Positions 46,016-64,000 of a stretch of 64,000 bases of DNA are shown piece by piece. How positions within the stretch are numbered: the stretch's first letter is position 1; every line of letters begins with the position of its first letter. Both the position numbers and the translations under genes were made by a program. The notes under the pieces were generated by a model. That model searched no databases. It worked only from the letters and a program-made list of their open reading frames with translations, and was not told where the DNA came from. This DNA comes from Pholiota molesta. Lineage: Eukaryota; Basidiomycota; Agaricomycetes; Agaricales; Strophariaceae. The stretch spans positions 1 to 64,000 of the forward strand of contig JACGCK010000121.1 in the NCBI GenBank assembly GCA_014925825.1, in the 5' to 3' direction.

Positions 46016-47079
46016 ATGTCGTTGACAGAATTTGCCTTCATCATCGCCTCCCAAAATGCGATGGGTATTGCAGTAAGTGCATCTTATATTATTTTTCGTA
46101 TCGCTGACGAAAACAATTTGCTACAGGCTCAACCTACCCTCAGTCAGCCGGTTGAACAGCTCTCTGATACCATACAAAAGGCTTCGAGAGGATTCTACGA
46201 TGTTCATAGCCTCTTGATGCGCAAGAAGTCGACCAAAGCCTTGGAACAACTCCGAAGCAGTAAAGCCCTCTTTCGATCGGAATTCCAAACTATACATCAG
46301 GCCCTGCAGAGTTCTTACCGTCATATCATCGACTTTACGAGCTCGTGTAAACGGGTGCCGGACGAGCGCGGCGTCTCTGCGCAACGGTGTCAACGATCTG
46401 GAAAAAGTATCCTTCGCGACCTGCAAGAGTCTACTCGTACGTTCGAGGCAATGTGCGAAGGCTTTGAAGGGCAGAAGCCTGTCTTATCTGGTATCTCTAT
46501 CTCAGCGTTTAAGCACAGCATGAAAGGTGCGCAAGTGCGCGGTGTCTTTTCGATTCATTGCGGGATTCATTATCCTTATTTTTAGGCTTCGCATCGACTG
46601 ATGGGGAACCTCATCTACCTTATCCGGCGCATGAAGATTCCGTCGTTGTCCTATACGAGGCTCTCAAAGAAATTCTGGCTTCCCTCAAGGAGCTCTTCGT
46701 CTTCTGGGACGGCCACGTTTCCTTCCTCAACCTCGTGCTCAACAGGCAGACGAACTATCCCGCGCCTGGAGAAGAGACAAGGGCTACAGTCGAGACGTGG
46801 ATCGACTACCAAAAGATCATCCTGAAAGCCAACAGCTCGATATCTCAGTCAATCGAAACTATGACGATGGAGCCAGTGATTGTTTCGATCGAACCGAGTC
46901 GTCGCATGCCATGGCGCAGACACACGTATCCTCAGACGAAACTTCGACGAGAGCCTACGATTATGGAGACTCTTCCAAAGCCTGCAGCACCCTGGCACGA
47001 GCCTTCCAAACACCGCGCATATGACGCAAAGTTCGCGTTTTCGGGTCGATTGACGGGCTTCATCAGGGGATTGTTCTAA
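46016..47079 (+). CDS. Unknown helical protein, three exons
   Basis: Exons 46016-46072, 46127-46526 and 46586-47079 give 316 residues. The first intron (54 nt) keeps the frame open if unspliced, but it has a GTAAGT donor, a GCTGAC branch-like site and a CTACAG acceptor. The protein starts MSLTEFAFIIASQNAMGIA and continues with amphipathic helices (VEQLSDTIQKASRGFYDVHS, LKEILASLKELFVFWDGH). This suggests a bundle, perhaps of a type that docks to membranes or other proteins. The C-terminal 90 residues are basic and low in order. No signal peptide or catalytic motif is visible, and I do not recognise the family. Confidence 0.7.
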
Positions 47080-47849
47080 TTGCGGACACTTTGCTCACCT
47101 GGATCCAGAAATATATGTACAGGACTATTATAGCTGTGATATTATTGGTACATGGTTATTTATATAAGTTAACGCATGTTCGAACAGAGACTTGAACTAA
47201 ATTATGATTTCGATCGATTTATCTCATTGCCAAGTACTAAGTATTGGCGGAGTAGTTGGGCGCTTATTTGGGCGTTTAATACTTTGGCACACATCAAAGG
47301 TCAGATCAGTGATCCATTGATGCAGTGATGTTATATGCATCTTCAAAGCTTTCTACAGCTTTCTACAGCTTTCTACTGAGGCTTGAATATATGTATCTGC
47401 ATAGATCTGCACCCTTTATCCTCGGGAAAATTCTGTCTTCTGCTCTCGTATGGTCAGGGACGAATATTCCGCCGTCGGGCCGAAAGCAGTAACAATTTCG
47501 ATTTCTTTCGACCCATGTGATGTGTCGTTGACGTAGCTTTCGCTCTCAAACGCCCCTAGCTTATCCTAAAAAATACACGCTCCTCACTACAGCTCACTAC
47601 TCCTTTCTTCTCATGTTTTCGCTAATGTATTTCCTAGAAGTAAGTGCGAAAATAGACGAGAAAATTAGAGTCACTGCCTCGGACCGCTAAATCATCGGGG
47701 TAGTGCCACGAGTCCAACATGACTCGGACTCGTGGCATTCAAGTTCGGTAACAGATATACCCCTAGTATAATAATATACCATCACGAGTATATAAAAGAT
47801 AGAAAAATGTTGTTGTTCAATATCTTGGACGTACCAAGACTGGTAAAGC
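47080..47849. other. Intergenic, no gene seen
   Basis: 770 bp between two plus-strand genes. It contains a short direct repeat (CTTTCTACAG, three copies at about 47349-47378) and AT-rich stretches. I see no gene. Confidence 0.55.
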
Positions 47850-49169
47850 ATGCCTTCCGATCGTTTCTTGCTTGCGACTATCGCCATCTTTGCTCTGTTT
47901 TTCAATGGCGCAGCTCTGGCTTCAAACCCTGCCTCACATTGGGTCGATACCTGGACAAGCATGCCCCAATTGACGGAACCAGCCAACCTCCCCAACCCCC
48001 TTTCAACCAGACCGGCTTGGTCTTCCCTAACTCAACAATCCGCCAAACTCTCCATATGTCGATTGGCGCAGAGCAGATTCGCTTGCGCATTTCCAACGTA
48101 TTCGGAGGCTCTGATCTACCTATCACCGCCGTAACTGTCGCCTTGCCGGTGAACGGTTCCGCAGGCGTCAGTGCCATCCAGAAGAATACGCTCAAAACCG
48201 TCACCTTCAGCGGCGACGCCTCCGTGCAGATCCCCAACGGCGCTCTTGTCGTCTCCGACCCTCTTAATTTCCCTGTGCAGCCACAGTCGATGATTACAGT
48301 CACTATTTACACCGCGCAAGGACAGACTACGAATAGCATCACGTCCCATCCCGGCAGCCGGACGACGTCGTGGTTCTCGTTTGGCAATTTCGTCAACGCG
48401 GAAAACTTGACGGATTCTTCCTTGCAGAGTGTGGCGCACTGGTACTTCCTAAGTGCGGTCGAGGCGTTTGTTCCTCAAAGTTCAGGTGCTCTCGCGCTTA
48501 TTGGAGACAGTATTACGGATGGGCGTGGAAGTGATACTGATAAAACAACCGGTGAGAATTTTGGGTTGAAGTGAAATAAATATACTCAACAGATTCTGCC
48601 AGCTGGCCCGATCTTGTGTTAGCCAAAATGCAGAAAAATCCTGCCACCAAGAACATTGCAGTCGTGAATCAAGCCGCAGGTGGAAACCGCATCCTCGCCG
48701 ACGGCCTCGGTCCTAACGCCTTCGGTCGCATCGAGCGCGACGTCCTCGCCAATCTGGTATCAAATACGCAATGATCTTCGAGGGCGTCAACGACATCGGC
48801 ACTGCAGACGCCACCGAGGCCGCGCAGCAAGTCGTGGGCGACCGCCTCATCTGGGCGTTCAAGCAGATCGTCGCCCGCCTCAAGACGGCCAACCTCCCCG
48901 TCTTCGCGGCCACCATCACGCCGTTCAGCGGCGACCCCACTGTCCAGCCGTACTCCAGCCCCGTCCGCGAGGCGACGCGGCAGCGGGTGAACGCGTTCAT
49001 TCGCACGAGCGGTATTTTTGACGCGGTGGTGGACTTTGATAAAATTGTGGGCGATCCGGCGAATCCGAGTCAGCTGAACCCCCAGTTTGATTCGGGCGAC
49101 TTCTTGCACCCCAACGTGGCTGGGTACCAGGCGATTGCGGATGCGTTTCCGTTGGGCATCTTTACTTAA
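47850..49169 (+). CDS. Secreted SGNH/GDSL esterase, two apparent frameshifts
   Basis: Secreted SGNH-hydrolase (GDSL lipase/esterase). Signal peptide MPSDRFLLATIAIFALFFNG..ALAS. All four blocks are present: GDSITDGRGS (nucleophile Ser), NQAAGGNRI (Gly), EGVNDIG (Asn) and DFLHPNVAGY (Asp-x-x-His). An N-terminal beta-rich domain precedes the catalytic part, as in a common fungal subgroup. Exons are 47850-48551 and 48593-49169. The frame breaks twice: at the C run 47996-48000 (PNPPFNQTGLVFPN is expected) and at 48749-48750 (DVLAQSGIKYAMI is expected). In both cases one extra C restores a well-conserved protein, so sequence error is more likely than true decay. A recent pseudogene cannot be excluded. 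Confidence 0.75.
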
Positions 49170-49698
49170 AAATAAGACGAGTGGTGGGCTCGGACTGCAG
49201 GGATTTTACATGTATTAGCTTGATGGTACGAACGCATATGATCGTCTCTACTCACGATGCTCGCGATCTTTTCCATTGGTCTTTCTCAATGGGTTGCGAC
49301 AGCTCTCCTCGTTCAGCGCTTCAGCTCTCCTAGGCTCTTCTTGTTCATTGCTTGTTCCTGTGAGTTCGGATTTGAGTCTTTCCCGGGATGACAAATGTAG
49401 CGTATAAAGCCATTACAAAGCGGAATGCTTGCGGAATGCATACCGTCTTGTCTACCATCCTCGCCGGAACGTTGAGATAAAGAGATGCCTTCCTCGTGGT
49501 CACACTATGCTTAAACAGTGTTGATTGTTTCAAAAGATGCATCGCGTGCATTGGATGCGCTGGACATTGTGGTGAAGGTCGGAATTCGTTCGGAAGCAAT
49601 AAAATTTACATACTTAGTAACAGGGGTTCTTTTATTAGCTCGCGTGGTAAAATTGAAGTTTACCGCCTTTCTCTCACCAACCATATCCTAGGCGCGCT
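49170..49698. other. Intergenic, no gene seen
   Basis: 529 bp, presumably the terminator of the esterase gene and the promoter of the ABC transporter. No gene or repeat is supported. Confidence 0.55.
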
Positions 49699-56686
<6,988 letters not shown>

Positions 56687-56920
56687 TTTACCACATATCT
56701 CTTGCATTTACTTCGTGCGGTTATTTATTACACGGGCTCTAACAATTCCTGAAAAATGGTGCTCAACCAAGTCGCATGCAAAGGCCGATAGAATTAAAAA
56801 TGGTGATTAAAGGCGGACTAACATATTCCAAAATATAGCAATCGCACAGGTAAAGACTAGGAAGGAGGCGTTCTGGGGCGTATAAAATTAACGTAATTCT
56901 AGCGGAAATTATGATGATGT

Positions 56921-57770
56921 TTAGACGGTGACGGCGACAGGATTGGGTGCTGTACTCGGATGAGTCGCGTTGGCTCCTCCGGCAGTGGTAGTTCCACCTC
57001 CTGGATTGTTGACTTGACGGGTGTCGGGCCCGGAACTATGGCCATAGCCAGAGGATCGCGTCGTGCCTCCAGCGGCGGCGCCGGTGAAGGATGTCTTCTC
57101 CATGGCCAAATGGGATGCACTGGCAAGGATGACGAAGCAGGAGATGCCCCAACAAATCCAGGAAAACGCCTTGATCGTCTCCAGGATGCGGCAGGGTCTG
57201 TGTGAGCCTCTGCACCATTTGAGATTATTCCATTTGTGCTGATGTGCGCAATTTAGAAACCGCTGTAAAGGAGTGATACGAAGACGTACCGTTGTGATGG
57301 CGGCACCGACGAGGAACATGACCCATATAATCCATATCATGACATGCTCCGATGCAAAGCTGCCCAAAGGGCCCCCCAAAGGAGTCAGAACTGCGACGCT
57401 CCTATGGACGAAGTATGAGTTTGGAGCCAATATATTGACGATTGTCAACATACAGCCAAAGGCAGAAGATGATTGCGAGACAGCTCGTGACTAAAAGTTC
57501 CACGATTATAGGGTCTGGAGAAGTATGTCAGGAAGGACGAAATTCACGCGAGATGCTTTTCATCTCACCGTAGAAATGAGAACTAGATGTCAAGATGTCG
57601 CCATCTTTCAGGGCTTTTGTGTAGTGGACACGGTAGGCGGTTAAGCCCAATAGAACGCTCGAGCACGCGAACTAGACGAAGATCAGGTCATCGAAGGCAT
57701 AATCTACGCGCCTAGTCCGACTCACAAGGAAAAAGTGAAGAAACGAGCGCACAGGAGAACAAGCGTGCAT
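56921..57770 (-). CDS. Small four-TM (MARVEL-like) membrane protein
   Basis: Exons 57726-57770, 57569-57671, 57454-57514, 57290-57401 and 56921-57238 join in frame to 212 residues. There are four hydrophobic segments: SFLHFFLFACSSVLLGL, IIVELLVTSCLAIIFCLWL, VMIWIIWVMFLVGAAI and FSWICWGISCFVILASA. A Gly/Thr/Asn/Pro-rich hydrophilic tail of about 55 residues follows. The layout (HYTKAL after TM1, short loops, soluble tail) fits the MARVEL-like membrane proteins common in basidiomycetes, whose role is poorly known. It converges on the ABC transporter with 234 bp between the stops. Confidence 0.75.
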
Positions 57771-58288
57771 GTTGGCTGATAGTTCTTCGATGTGCAGGGA
57801 CGAATGCCGAGGTGGTTAAAGGGGTGCGGGGGAGAATTTTTTGTCTGGTCCAAAGTTAAGTATCGATTAACATACTCCACTTGTTCCTGCCTGACTTCAG
57901 CATGTTAGACCTCTGACGAATCTCCTAATATAACGCCAACTAAGACCAGAACGCCCAACTTCCGCAATTCTAAAAATAAGTCTGATCGGCGCTTATCACC
58001 CGCCACTGCTTGTTCGGTTGAGCGCCTGTGACAACTTGGGATCAAGCACATCGCACGAATTGCTCTGCAGGAAATTCACCACAACCAGCGCACAATACCT
58101 CCCATTTTCTGAGCAATGCTCAAACCCAAAATCGTCTGATTGATTTGGGTACTGGGCCGCAACGGTCTGAGTTGATCTGAAACTACTTGTAAGTCAAATG
58201 CACTTCATGTCTACCAACTCGCGCGCCTCCTTAGACAAAAATCCATAGCCAATCCCCAAAATCACATGAAACCTACGACACCTCCCTC
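57771..58288. other. Intergenic, no gene seen
   Basis: 518 bp. It should hold the promoter of the four-TM gene and the terminator of the glucanase-like gene. A tRNA-like stretch at about 57800-57828 is discussed among the rejected items. Confidence 0.5.
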
Positions 58289-59614
58289 TCAGCAATGCGC
58301 AAGAACGTCTCCGTTGAGGTCCAGCTTTCCATCGACACCAAAGCTGCGCTCGTTGTCGTTCGCCTTCCAGGGCTGGTCGTCGTACTCAAACGCGAATAGG
58401 GACACGCTGGTCTCAGCTGCCGCAGCGCAATTGAGGCTCCGTATTGCCGTGATTTCATCGGCAACTGATGCCACTCCCGTGTTCTGGAACGTCGGCCCCC
58501 TGGACGGCCAGCCGGATCTGGACAGCCTTGTCAGAGCTTATCAGATTCGGGAACTGAATCCCACTCACTCTGTGATGTAGATCTTCTTGCCGGGGCACTT
58601 TTCCTTCAGCGCTGGGACAGCGGTCTTGAACACGAAACTACCAGCTTGACTGGATTTGCTCCCTGGATTGTAAAAGGCGCTGATAAACAGTAAAGGTAAA
58701 TCAACTGCTGAGTTCAACGATCCATACGTGGAAATTTCAAATTGAAGTCTTACTGAGCGTTAGCGCCGACGAAATCTGCAGTACAAAGGGTTGGATTGTC
58801 GCGAATCATAACCCAAGTATGAACAGTAGAGACGGGCGTCGTGATTCCAAGAGATTTGAGCTGGCCTAATACAATATTCGCGACGTCCATATTGCTAAAT
58901 GCGATTATGACAGCTTACTCCGCACACTGTTGACCTGCTGCATAATATTGACAGCAGAATCATTCACCTGCAAAGGTGGGGTCATTGCATGTCCCTCGAA
59001 TAATGAGAGTAAGTATTCTCACTTCATTTCCAACTGTCAGCCCCACGTATCTTGCTGCCCCGTACTTTTTATAGGCTGCTACGAAGGTTTGTACATCCTT
59101 GCTGAAAATTCGATGAGAATAAAACCTCTAGGCGCTGAATCTAGCTCAAAAAATATAAGAACCACGTAACCTACGCGACTTGTGCAGAACCTGCAGCGAT
59201 CGTGCCCTAACGCGGAAACAGCAGTCAACATTTAACAGACTACGATCCTTAAATAAGTGGGATAAATCCATCTTACCGAAATATATATCCCTGCCATGAT
59301 CCTGATGCCTTGTGCTTGTGCAGCAGAGGACGCCAGGTCCAACGCATTGCAATCCACGGCCAACAGCCGAATCACATTAAACCCCTGGGACTTTGCATCT
59401 TTCGCGACTTGGTTCCACTGGATAAGGCAATATTCAACATAAACCGAACCCAGCACAACCCGTGAGACGACGACGCCACCTCTGCTTGGGTGCGGCAAGT
59501 GTACGTCGACGCGCTGGCGCTGTTGGAGACCGTAAGGCCGGCGAAGTGGTTGCTCGCGAGCGTGGAGCCTGCGAGAAGGATTGTGGTCGCTGTGGCTAGT
59601 AGAGCGGACTTCAT
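58289..59614 (-). CDS. Secreted GH17 beta-1,3-glucanase/transglycosylase-like enzyme
   Basis: Glycoside hydrolase family 17, acting on beta-1,3-glucan of the fungal wall. Eight exons join to 295 residues: 59480-59614, 59277-59417, 59175-59206, 59023-59101, 58919-58967, 58754-58865, 58569-58679 and 58289-58517. Signal peptide MKSALLATATTILLAGSTLAS. Family signals are SQGFNVIRLLAVDC, IRIMAGIY, YVGLTVGNEV (acid/base Glu about residue 129), STVHTWV and the nucleophile ITESGWPSRG (Glu about 220), and the C-terminus FAFEYDDQPWKANDNERSFG. Length fits the short Bgl2-like GH17 enzymes. The 58866-58918 intron removes an in-frame stop. A start 15 bp upstream (MLSHT) is possible, but the one chosen gives the cleaner leader. 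Confidence 0.85.
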
Positions 59615-62238
59615 GGTGTGTGATAGCATAATAGCGAGATGGTGGCCTGATAATGGAGTCGTCCGCCGAGGCCTTTATACTAGGAAGTGCCTTTGATCGA
59701 AGCTTTATTGAAGCCAGATAACAATCCCCCTGGTCGGAGCATAATCAAGTGCTTGCTTGCGATATCCTATCCTTTTATTCCAGCTGAAGGTCGTTGAAGA
59801 GGATAGCTTGGGTCAGTCCTCTCGGATTTCCTACTGGTGTACGATTACTTTTATTCCTTCTGGCCCTCCTTGGAAGCCGATTATTTGATCTAGAATGCTA
59901 ATGCTAAATCTATATCTATATTTTTTAGGTGGTTGTACATACGCATGTAATCTCTACTAAAAGCTTGGGCGTCTAAATGCGTATATACTTTTTGTCAGGA
60001 CGGCAAGGGTGCGTAGTGTCGGTTTGTCCATCCAATTATATCTCGTCTCTATAGATTTCCAAGACTGGGAGGATGATTCTTGAAGTAGGGAGTTATCATT
60101 GCGCCAGCGCCTCAGCGCCTCGAATGCGAGATCTGACGGTGCTCTAGAATCTGCCGTCCTGACTTCACCGTAGATTGTCAAGGCCACTCCTTTGTTCAGA
60201 CTCGAGTCTGATGCATATAGTTGACTAGAATACAATCGTACAATCCTTACATACCATCTATCGTCTTTTTCTCTGTTAGCCTCGTTCCAGTGGATTTCGT
60301 GGTGGGTGGGTGTTCACTTCACACGGGTTGAATTTCCGTGGTACCTGAGCATATACATCTACGAAAACGACTCTGCATCACAGAGTCCAGAGTCCTCCGA
60401 GTCGATCTTTCGGGCAGAACCATAAGTAATCGCAGGCATTCCTTCCTTTACACGGCGATCACTCCCCGCGCATTCAGTTGCCTCGATAAGATCTACCGCA
60501 CTACGTCGTAGATGGCAAGCCGCGTCTGCCTTATCTCGCTACATTCATATGTACGCGTTTGGATACCTCAGCTTGAACATTCGCCTCGTGTTACGAGTCG
60601 CGATCTCCGAGAAAAGTGGCGCATATATCCATCCCTTGTCATGGATGTCAAATTTCAATGGGCGGCCCAGGATCAAGGGACGTACGAGGTCATGGGATGC
60701 GCGATAAGTCATGATTTTAATTGAAATTAGGGTGAGGCTGTGAACGTCCCCGCATCTGGATGTCTGAACCAATTTGTTAGTTGGCCCTCGTGAGCTCTCT
60801 GCAAGGCATTTATGTACATTGTTGAAGATCAAGGGCTGTATCGGGACGCGCTGTGATCTTCATGCAATCTTGCCACTGAGATTTACTGGCAGAATCTGAA
60901 TAGGAGTGCACAGCGGCCGTTGGGAGATGGATGGGGATGCAGATCCAGGGAACAACGAGTTGTGGACAGGTGAATGCATGAAGGTAAGGGTTGAGCGGGA
61001 TTGCGGGTTAGTGTGTTTGCTCAAGCGCTCAAGCTCACACTTCAAGCTTTCAAGCTCTCAATTCTCCTTCATGAAGCTTCAAGCTTCAAGCATCAATTAT
61101 CCAGAGATGGAGGCGCATATGTGTCAAGCCCATTAACAGGGGCTCGGGCCGCTTTAGACCGGGCCGCGCAGACAAGTTTCAACTTTCGACGCTACGCGTT
61201 TCTCGTCCGATCTATCTCGGAATTTCTTGCTCACAGCCCTGCTGCTGAGTCTTCTCTTGACCCGACCGTTGTAACGTATAAGGATGCGTTAAGGTGTGAA
61301 TCGAATAATTGCTCAAGCCTTAGAGCTCGATCGCAAGGTTCAGGAAATGGAAGCAGGAGGCAGATACATAATTCGATCTCAGCATGCATCCAAAAAGAAA
61401 ACTGGGCCACTCCGTAGGTATCTGCAAGTAGACGGCTCCGAATCAGATTGGGTATAAGTAAGGCTAGCTCAAGAGGCTCGGTGGGCTATCCAGCGGTGTT
61501 TGCGGGCACCGCTGGGGAGCCTCTTTCCATTGCATCACTGTTCTAAGTTGAGAAGTACTCCAGTGGCACGCAGTCCGGCTAGAATGAGCAAAGGGCTCCG
61601 AAACGTCATTTATTGGAGCTAGGGTCAAGCGAGAGCTACAGAGCAGTAGAAAGCCGCGGCAAAGACCATGGAAGGCAGATATTTTCAAGGGGATTTTACG
61701 ACCAGAAAATGAGCAAAGAAAGCTGAGAGAGGATGTGGTGCGGAGGAGAGGACACGGAAAACATGTCAAGGCCGTTTACGTACTAGGGGAAATGTTACGT
61801 AATAATAGGATGCATGGGCCGTTGACCATCTGGCATCGTGGTCGAGTGCAGCCCTGTGCAGCCCTTCTCTTCCTCGCACCACCATATACCCAGCCCCTGC
61901 GCTGCCGCCATGAGCACCGGTGAGCCCTTTCCCCTTTCTTTTGTGCTGGTTTGGAGCGCACGGACGCGCTTGGGCCGTGACGACTGCGGACGGCTTTCGT
62001 GAATGTAAAGCCGGGGCCCGCGATCGCCTCGGAAGGGGAAGGAGCTGGGAGCGAGATAGATGTGGTTGGAAGATCAAGAAGCCGAGAGGCATGGCATGAC
62101 GGTGGCAGGTGGAGACAAAAAATAGGCTGCCGCCGTCGCCTGGTCCGCGAGGCAGCTCACACCGCTGTTCCCCCGCTCTTGCCACTCCACATATTTTAAT
62201 CTTCTCCCTCTGCTCTACGTCTTGCTTCCCTTTGGGCT
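59615..62238. other. Intergenic, no gene seen; CAAGCTT-rich patch
   Basis: About 2.6 kb without a supportable gene. At 61019-61093 a low-complexity patch repeats TCAAGCT / TTCAAGC in about eight imperfect copies, some forming AAGCTT palindromes. Other open frames are short and without domain or splice context. The region upstream of 62239 is GC-rich and probably the promoter of the last gene. Confidence 0.5.
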
Positions 62239-64000
62239 ATGTCCACCACAAAGCCCGGTGCGCCTGCGATTCCAACGTTGTCGCTGCCGTCCATTCCTGG
62301 TTCATTCCCTACTATACTCCCTACAAGTTCTACTCATGCTAACCCAGGCACTTCTTCCTCTCCGCCCCCAGTTCAGTCCCCGGCTACGCCTGTGTCGCCG
62401 ATACCTGCCCCCATCACCACCACCACATCTTCGACCGACACGAGCACCACTACCTCCACCACCACTACATCCAGCTCCACCGACACCACCACCACCACCT
62501 CTACGACCAGCAACACCGATACCACGACCAGTACCACCTCGACGAGCACTAACACCACCTCAACATCCACCACCCTTCCACTGACGACTTTGTCCTCGAC
62601 GTCAACAAGTACATTCGCATCTACCTCGCTGTGAGTTTTTCCAACTGTTTGGTTACGTCTTTTTCGTTCTCTGGGTTTCTATTTTTGCGCTTCCACTCTA
62701 TTTGCGCGCAAGAATCATTCACTACTATTCATATCGTGGTCCATCGATACTATTCTCGGTGTCTGCCTCGGCTGGGTCATTCGTGTAATCGCGCGTCATC
62801 TATGCTTCTGGTCTGCCGAGGACGCAGACCAGGCCCTACTCGGTCCTGCCTTTTCGTTCGTCGGGAACGTTTTGGCGTGCTACACCCTTACTAGTGGACA
62901 TATCAGTATCCTTGAAGATCGGGTTTCAGCAGGATGCTTATGCACCACGAGGGCCGACTATCTAGTGGCCGATACTAGTACTTTTTCTCCATGTTGCGAC
63001 GCGTCGCATGCTATGTTTTCCATTTTCCGGGCCGTACCGGATACCACTCGCCATTCTCGAGCGGAATGGCTAAGTCTGGTTCTATTCAAGGCATAGATGG
63101 GTATTCGTTGGCGGCTGCTTTTTTGATGTGTCGTGGTCTGCTGCTGCGGACGTAACTCCTCGCAGATTATTTTCTCCTTCCCAGAGTCGAACTCGACTCT
63201 GATAAAAATGAGAGGATGCTTCGAAGCCTGACGTCATTCCACAGGCGACTGTCCTCGGAGCGCTTTTCCCGGTTTTTCCCGGTTCTTTTCTGCGTTGTTT
63301 TTCTGGACATCTCGACAACAGATTTATTTGTTTTGCTGTTTTGCTACCCTTTTTTATTTTACCCTGTGTTCCGTTTTCTTGTGCTCTGCTTTTTAGCGCC
63401 CATAATTCTATGACATGTCGCTGACATATTCGCGTGCAGACTGACATCCAATGGCCAGACATTCACCACGCTGGTGATGGTCACCACGGTCATCCAGCCT
63501 GGCGGCGTCGTCACCTCCGCACCTGCGCGCACCAGCCCTCGGGACACTACAAATACAGGCGCCATCGTCGGCGGCGTCGTCGGAGGTGCGTCTCGTCTCC
63601 CCACCCCCCTCTTCCCTCACTCATCCCTTCTCATCCCTTAATCTTACTCCCGCACAGGCGTCGGCGGCCTCGCCCTCCTCCTCCTGCTCATCTTCGTGCT
63701 CCTGCGGCGGCGCAGCAGCAGGAAGGACGACTTCGACGGCAACTTCGACCCCGCGCACGTCGGCAAGGGCGGCGCGGGTGGCGCGGGCGGGGGCACGCTC
63801 CCGCAGATGGGGCTCGAGGACGACGACGGCGTCGGCGGGCGCCTCGCGGCCGGCGCGGAGGGCGGCGGCATCATCTCGCCGTACTCGTACAACCCGAGCG
63901 CGAACAGCGCGTCGCTGCAGATGTCGCAGTCGCAGTCGCACGCGGGCTCGGGCTCCGGGACGATGCCGCTCCTCGCGGGGGCGGGGGCGGGCGCGATGTA
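62239..64000 (+). CDS. Ser/Thr-rich single-pass membrane protein (Mid2/mucin-like), partial
   Basis: Exons 62239-62630, 63440-63585 and 63658 to the window edge, in phase. About 130 residues of Pro/Ser/Thr, including a long near-pure Thr/Ser tract (63 codons, mucin-like), come first. Then NGQTFTTLVMVTTVIQPGG, an Ala/Thr stem, and one membrane helix (GGLALLLLLIFVLL) with a basic stop-transfer RRRSSRK. A Gly/Ser/Ala-rich cytoplasmic tail continues past position 64000. The layout resembles fungal wall-stress sensor-like proteins (Mid2 type), but there is no Cys-rich head and no signal peptide at this start, so an upstream exon may be missing. The first intron would be 809 nt, very long here, and may hide an exon. 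Confidence 0.65.

Noticed and set aside
57798..57845. tRNA-like stretch (GCCGAGGTGGTTAAAGG, then a T run)
   Set aside because: It resembles a Leu/Ser tRNA D-arm with an A-box and a T terminator, but no anticodon arm, T-arm or acceptor pairing follows. Treated as chance or a tiny remnant.

Overview
The window looks like nuclear DNA of an agaricomycete (mushroom-forming basidiomycete). Genes are packed on both strands and cut by many 48-65 nt introns with GT..AG (a few GC..AG) ends. The identifiable products fit a saprotrophic basidiomycete: an AMPK beta subunit with a long disordered N-terminus, a CLASP-like protein, an M64 metallopeptidase, a multi-intron P450, an MRP-type ABC transporter with about 35 exons, a TFIIIC TPR subunit and a small secreted GH17 enzyme. 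I cannot name the species.

Layout. 0.3-4.1 kb: a two-exon SAP-motif gene, a decamer satellite, degenerate repeats, and a tandem promoter repeat carrying palindromes. 4.2-16.3 kb: AMPK/SNF1 beta subunit, secreted M64 peptidase, CLASP-N protein, and a convergent Golgi-type O-fucosyltransferase-like gene. 18-22.6 kb: a tandem array of three intact short-chain dehydrogenase genes interleaved with two dead copies. 22.8-31.96 kb: a 9.1 kb Ty3/gypsy chromodomain-type LTR retrotransposon on the minus strand, with nearly identical LTRs but a broken interior. 32-36.9 kb: an array of an unrecognised small gene family, called MVNH here after its N-terminus. It has two intact copies, one copy fused to a foreign fragment, one copy interrupted by a 1.09 kb long-inverted-repeat transposon, and one promoter-only remnant. 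37-64 kb: mostly ordinary genes, namely TFIIIC subunit, P450, an unknown helical protein, SGNH esterase, ABCC transporter, four-TM membrane protein, GH17 glucanase-like enzyme and a Ser/Thr-rich single-pass membrane protein cut by the window edge.

The most interesting region is 32-37 kb. The long-TIR element there starts with a splice-donor-like GTATGA, and its 4-bp target duplication ends in AG. Removing it as an intron would regenerate the uninterrupted family sequence exactly, which is how introner-type transposons behave. The retrotransposon lies between two unrelated duplicated families and has no target-site duplication, so its ends may mark a recombination breakpoint.

Three reading-frame breaks in otherwise well-conserved single-copy genes (AMPK beta once, SGNH esterase twice) each look like one C missing from a run of Cs. 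Some frameshifts in this window may therefore be assembly errors. Exon coordinates were worked out by hand from splice consensus, reading frame and family expectation, without RNA evidence.
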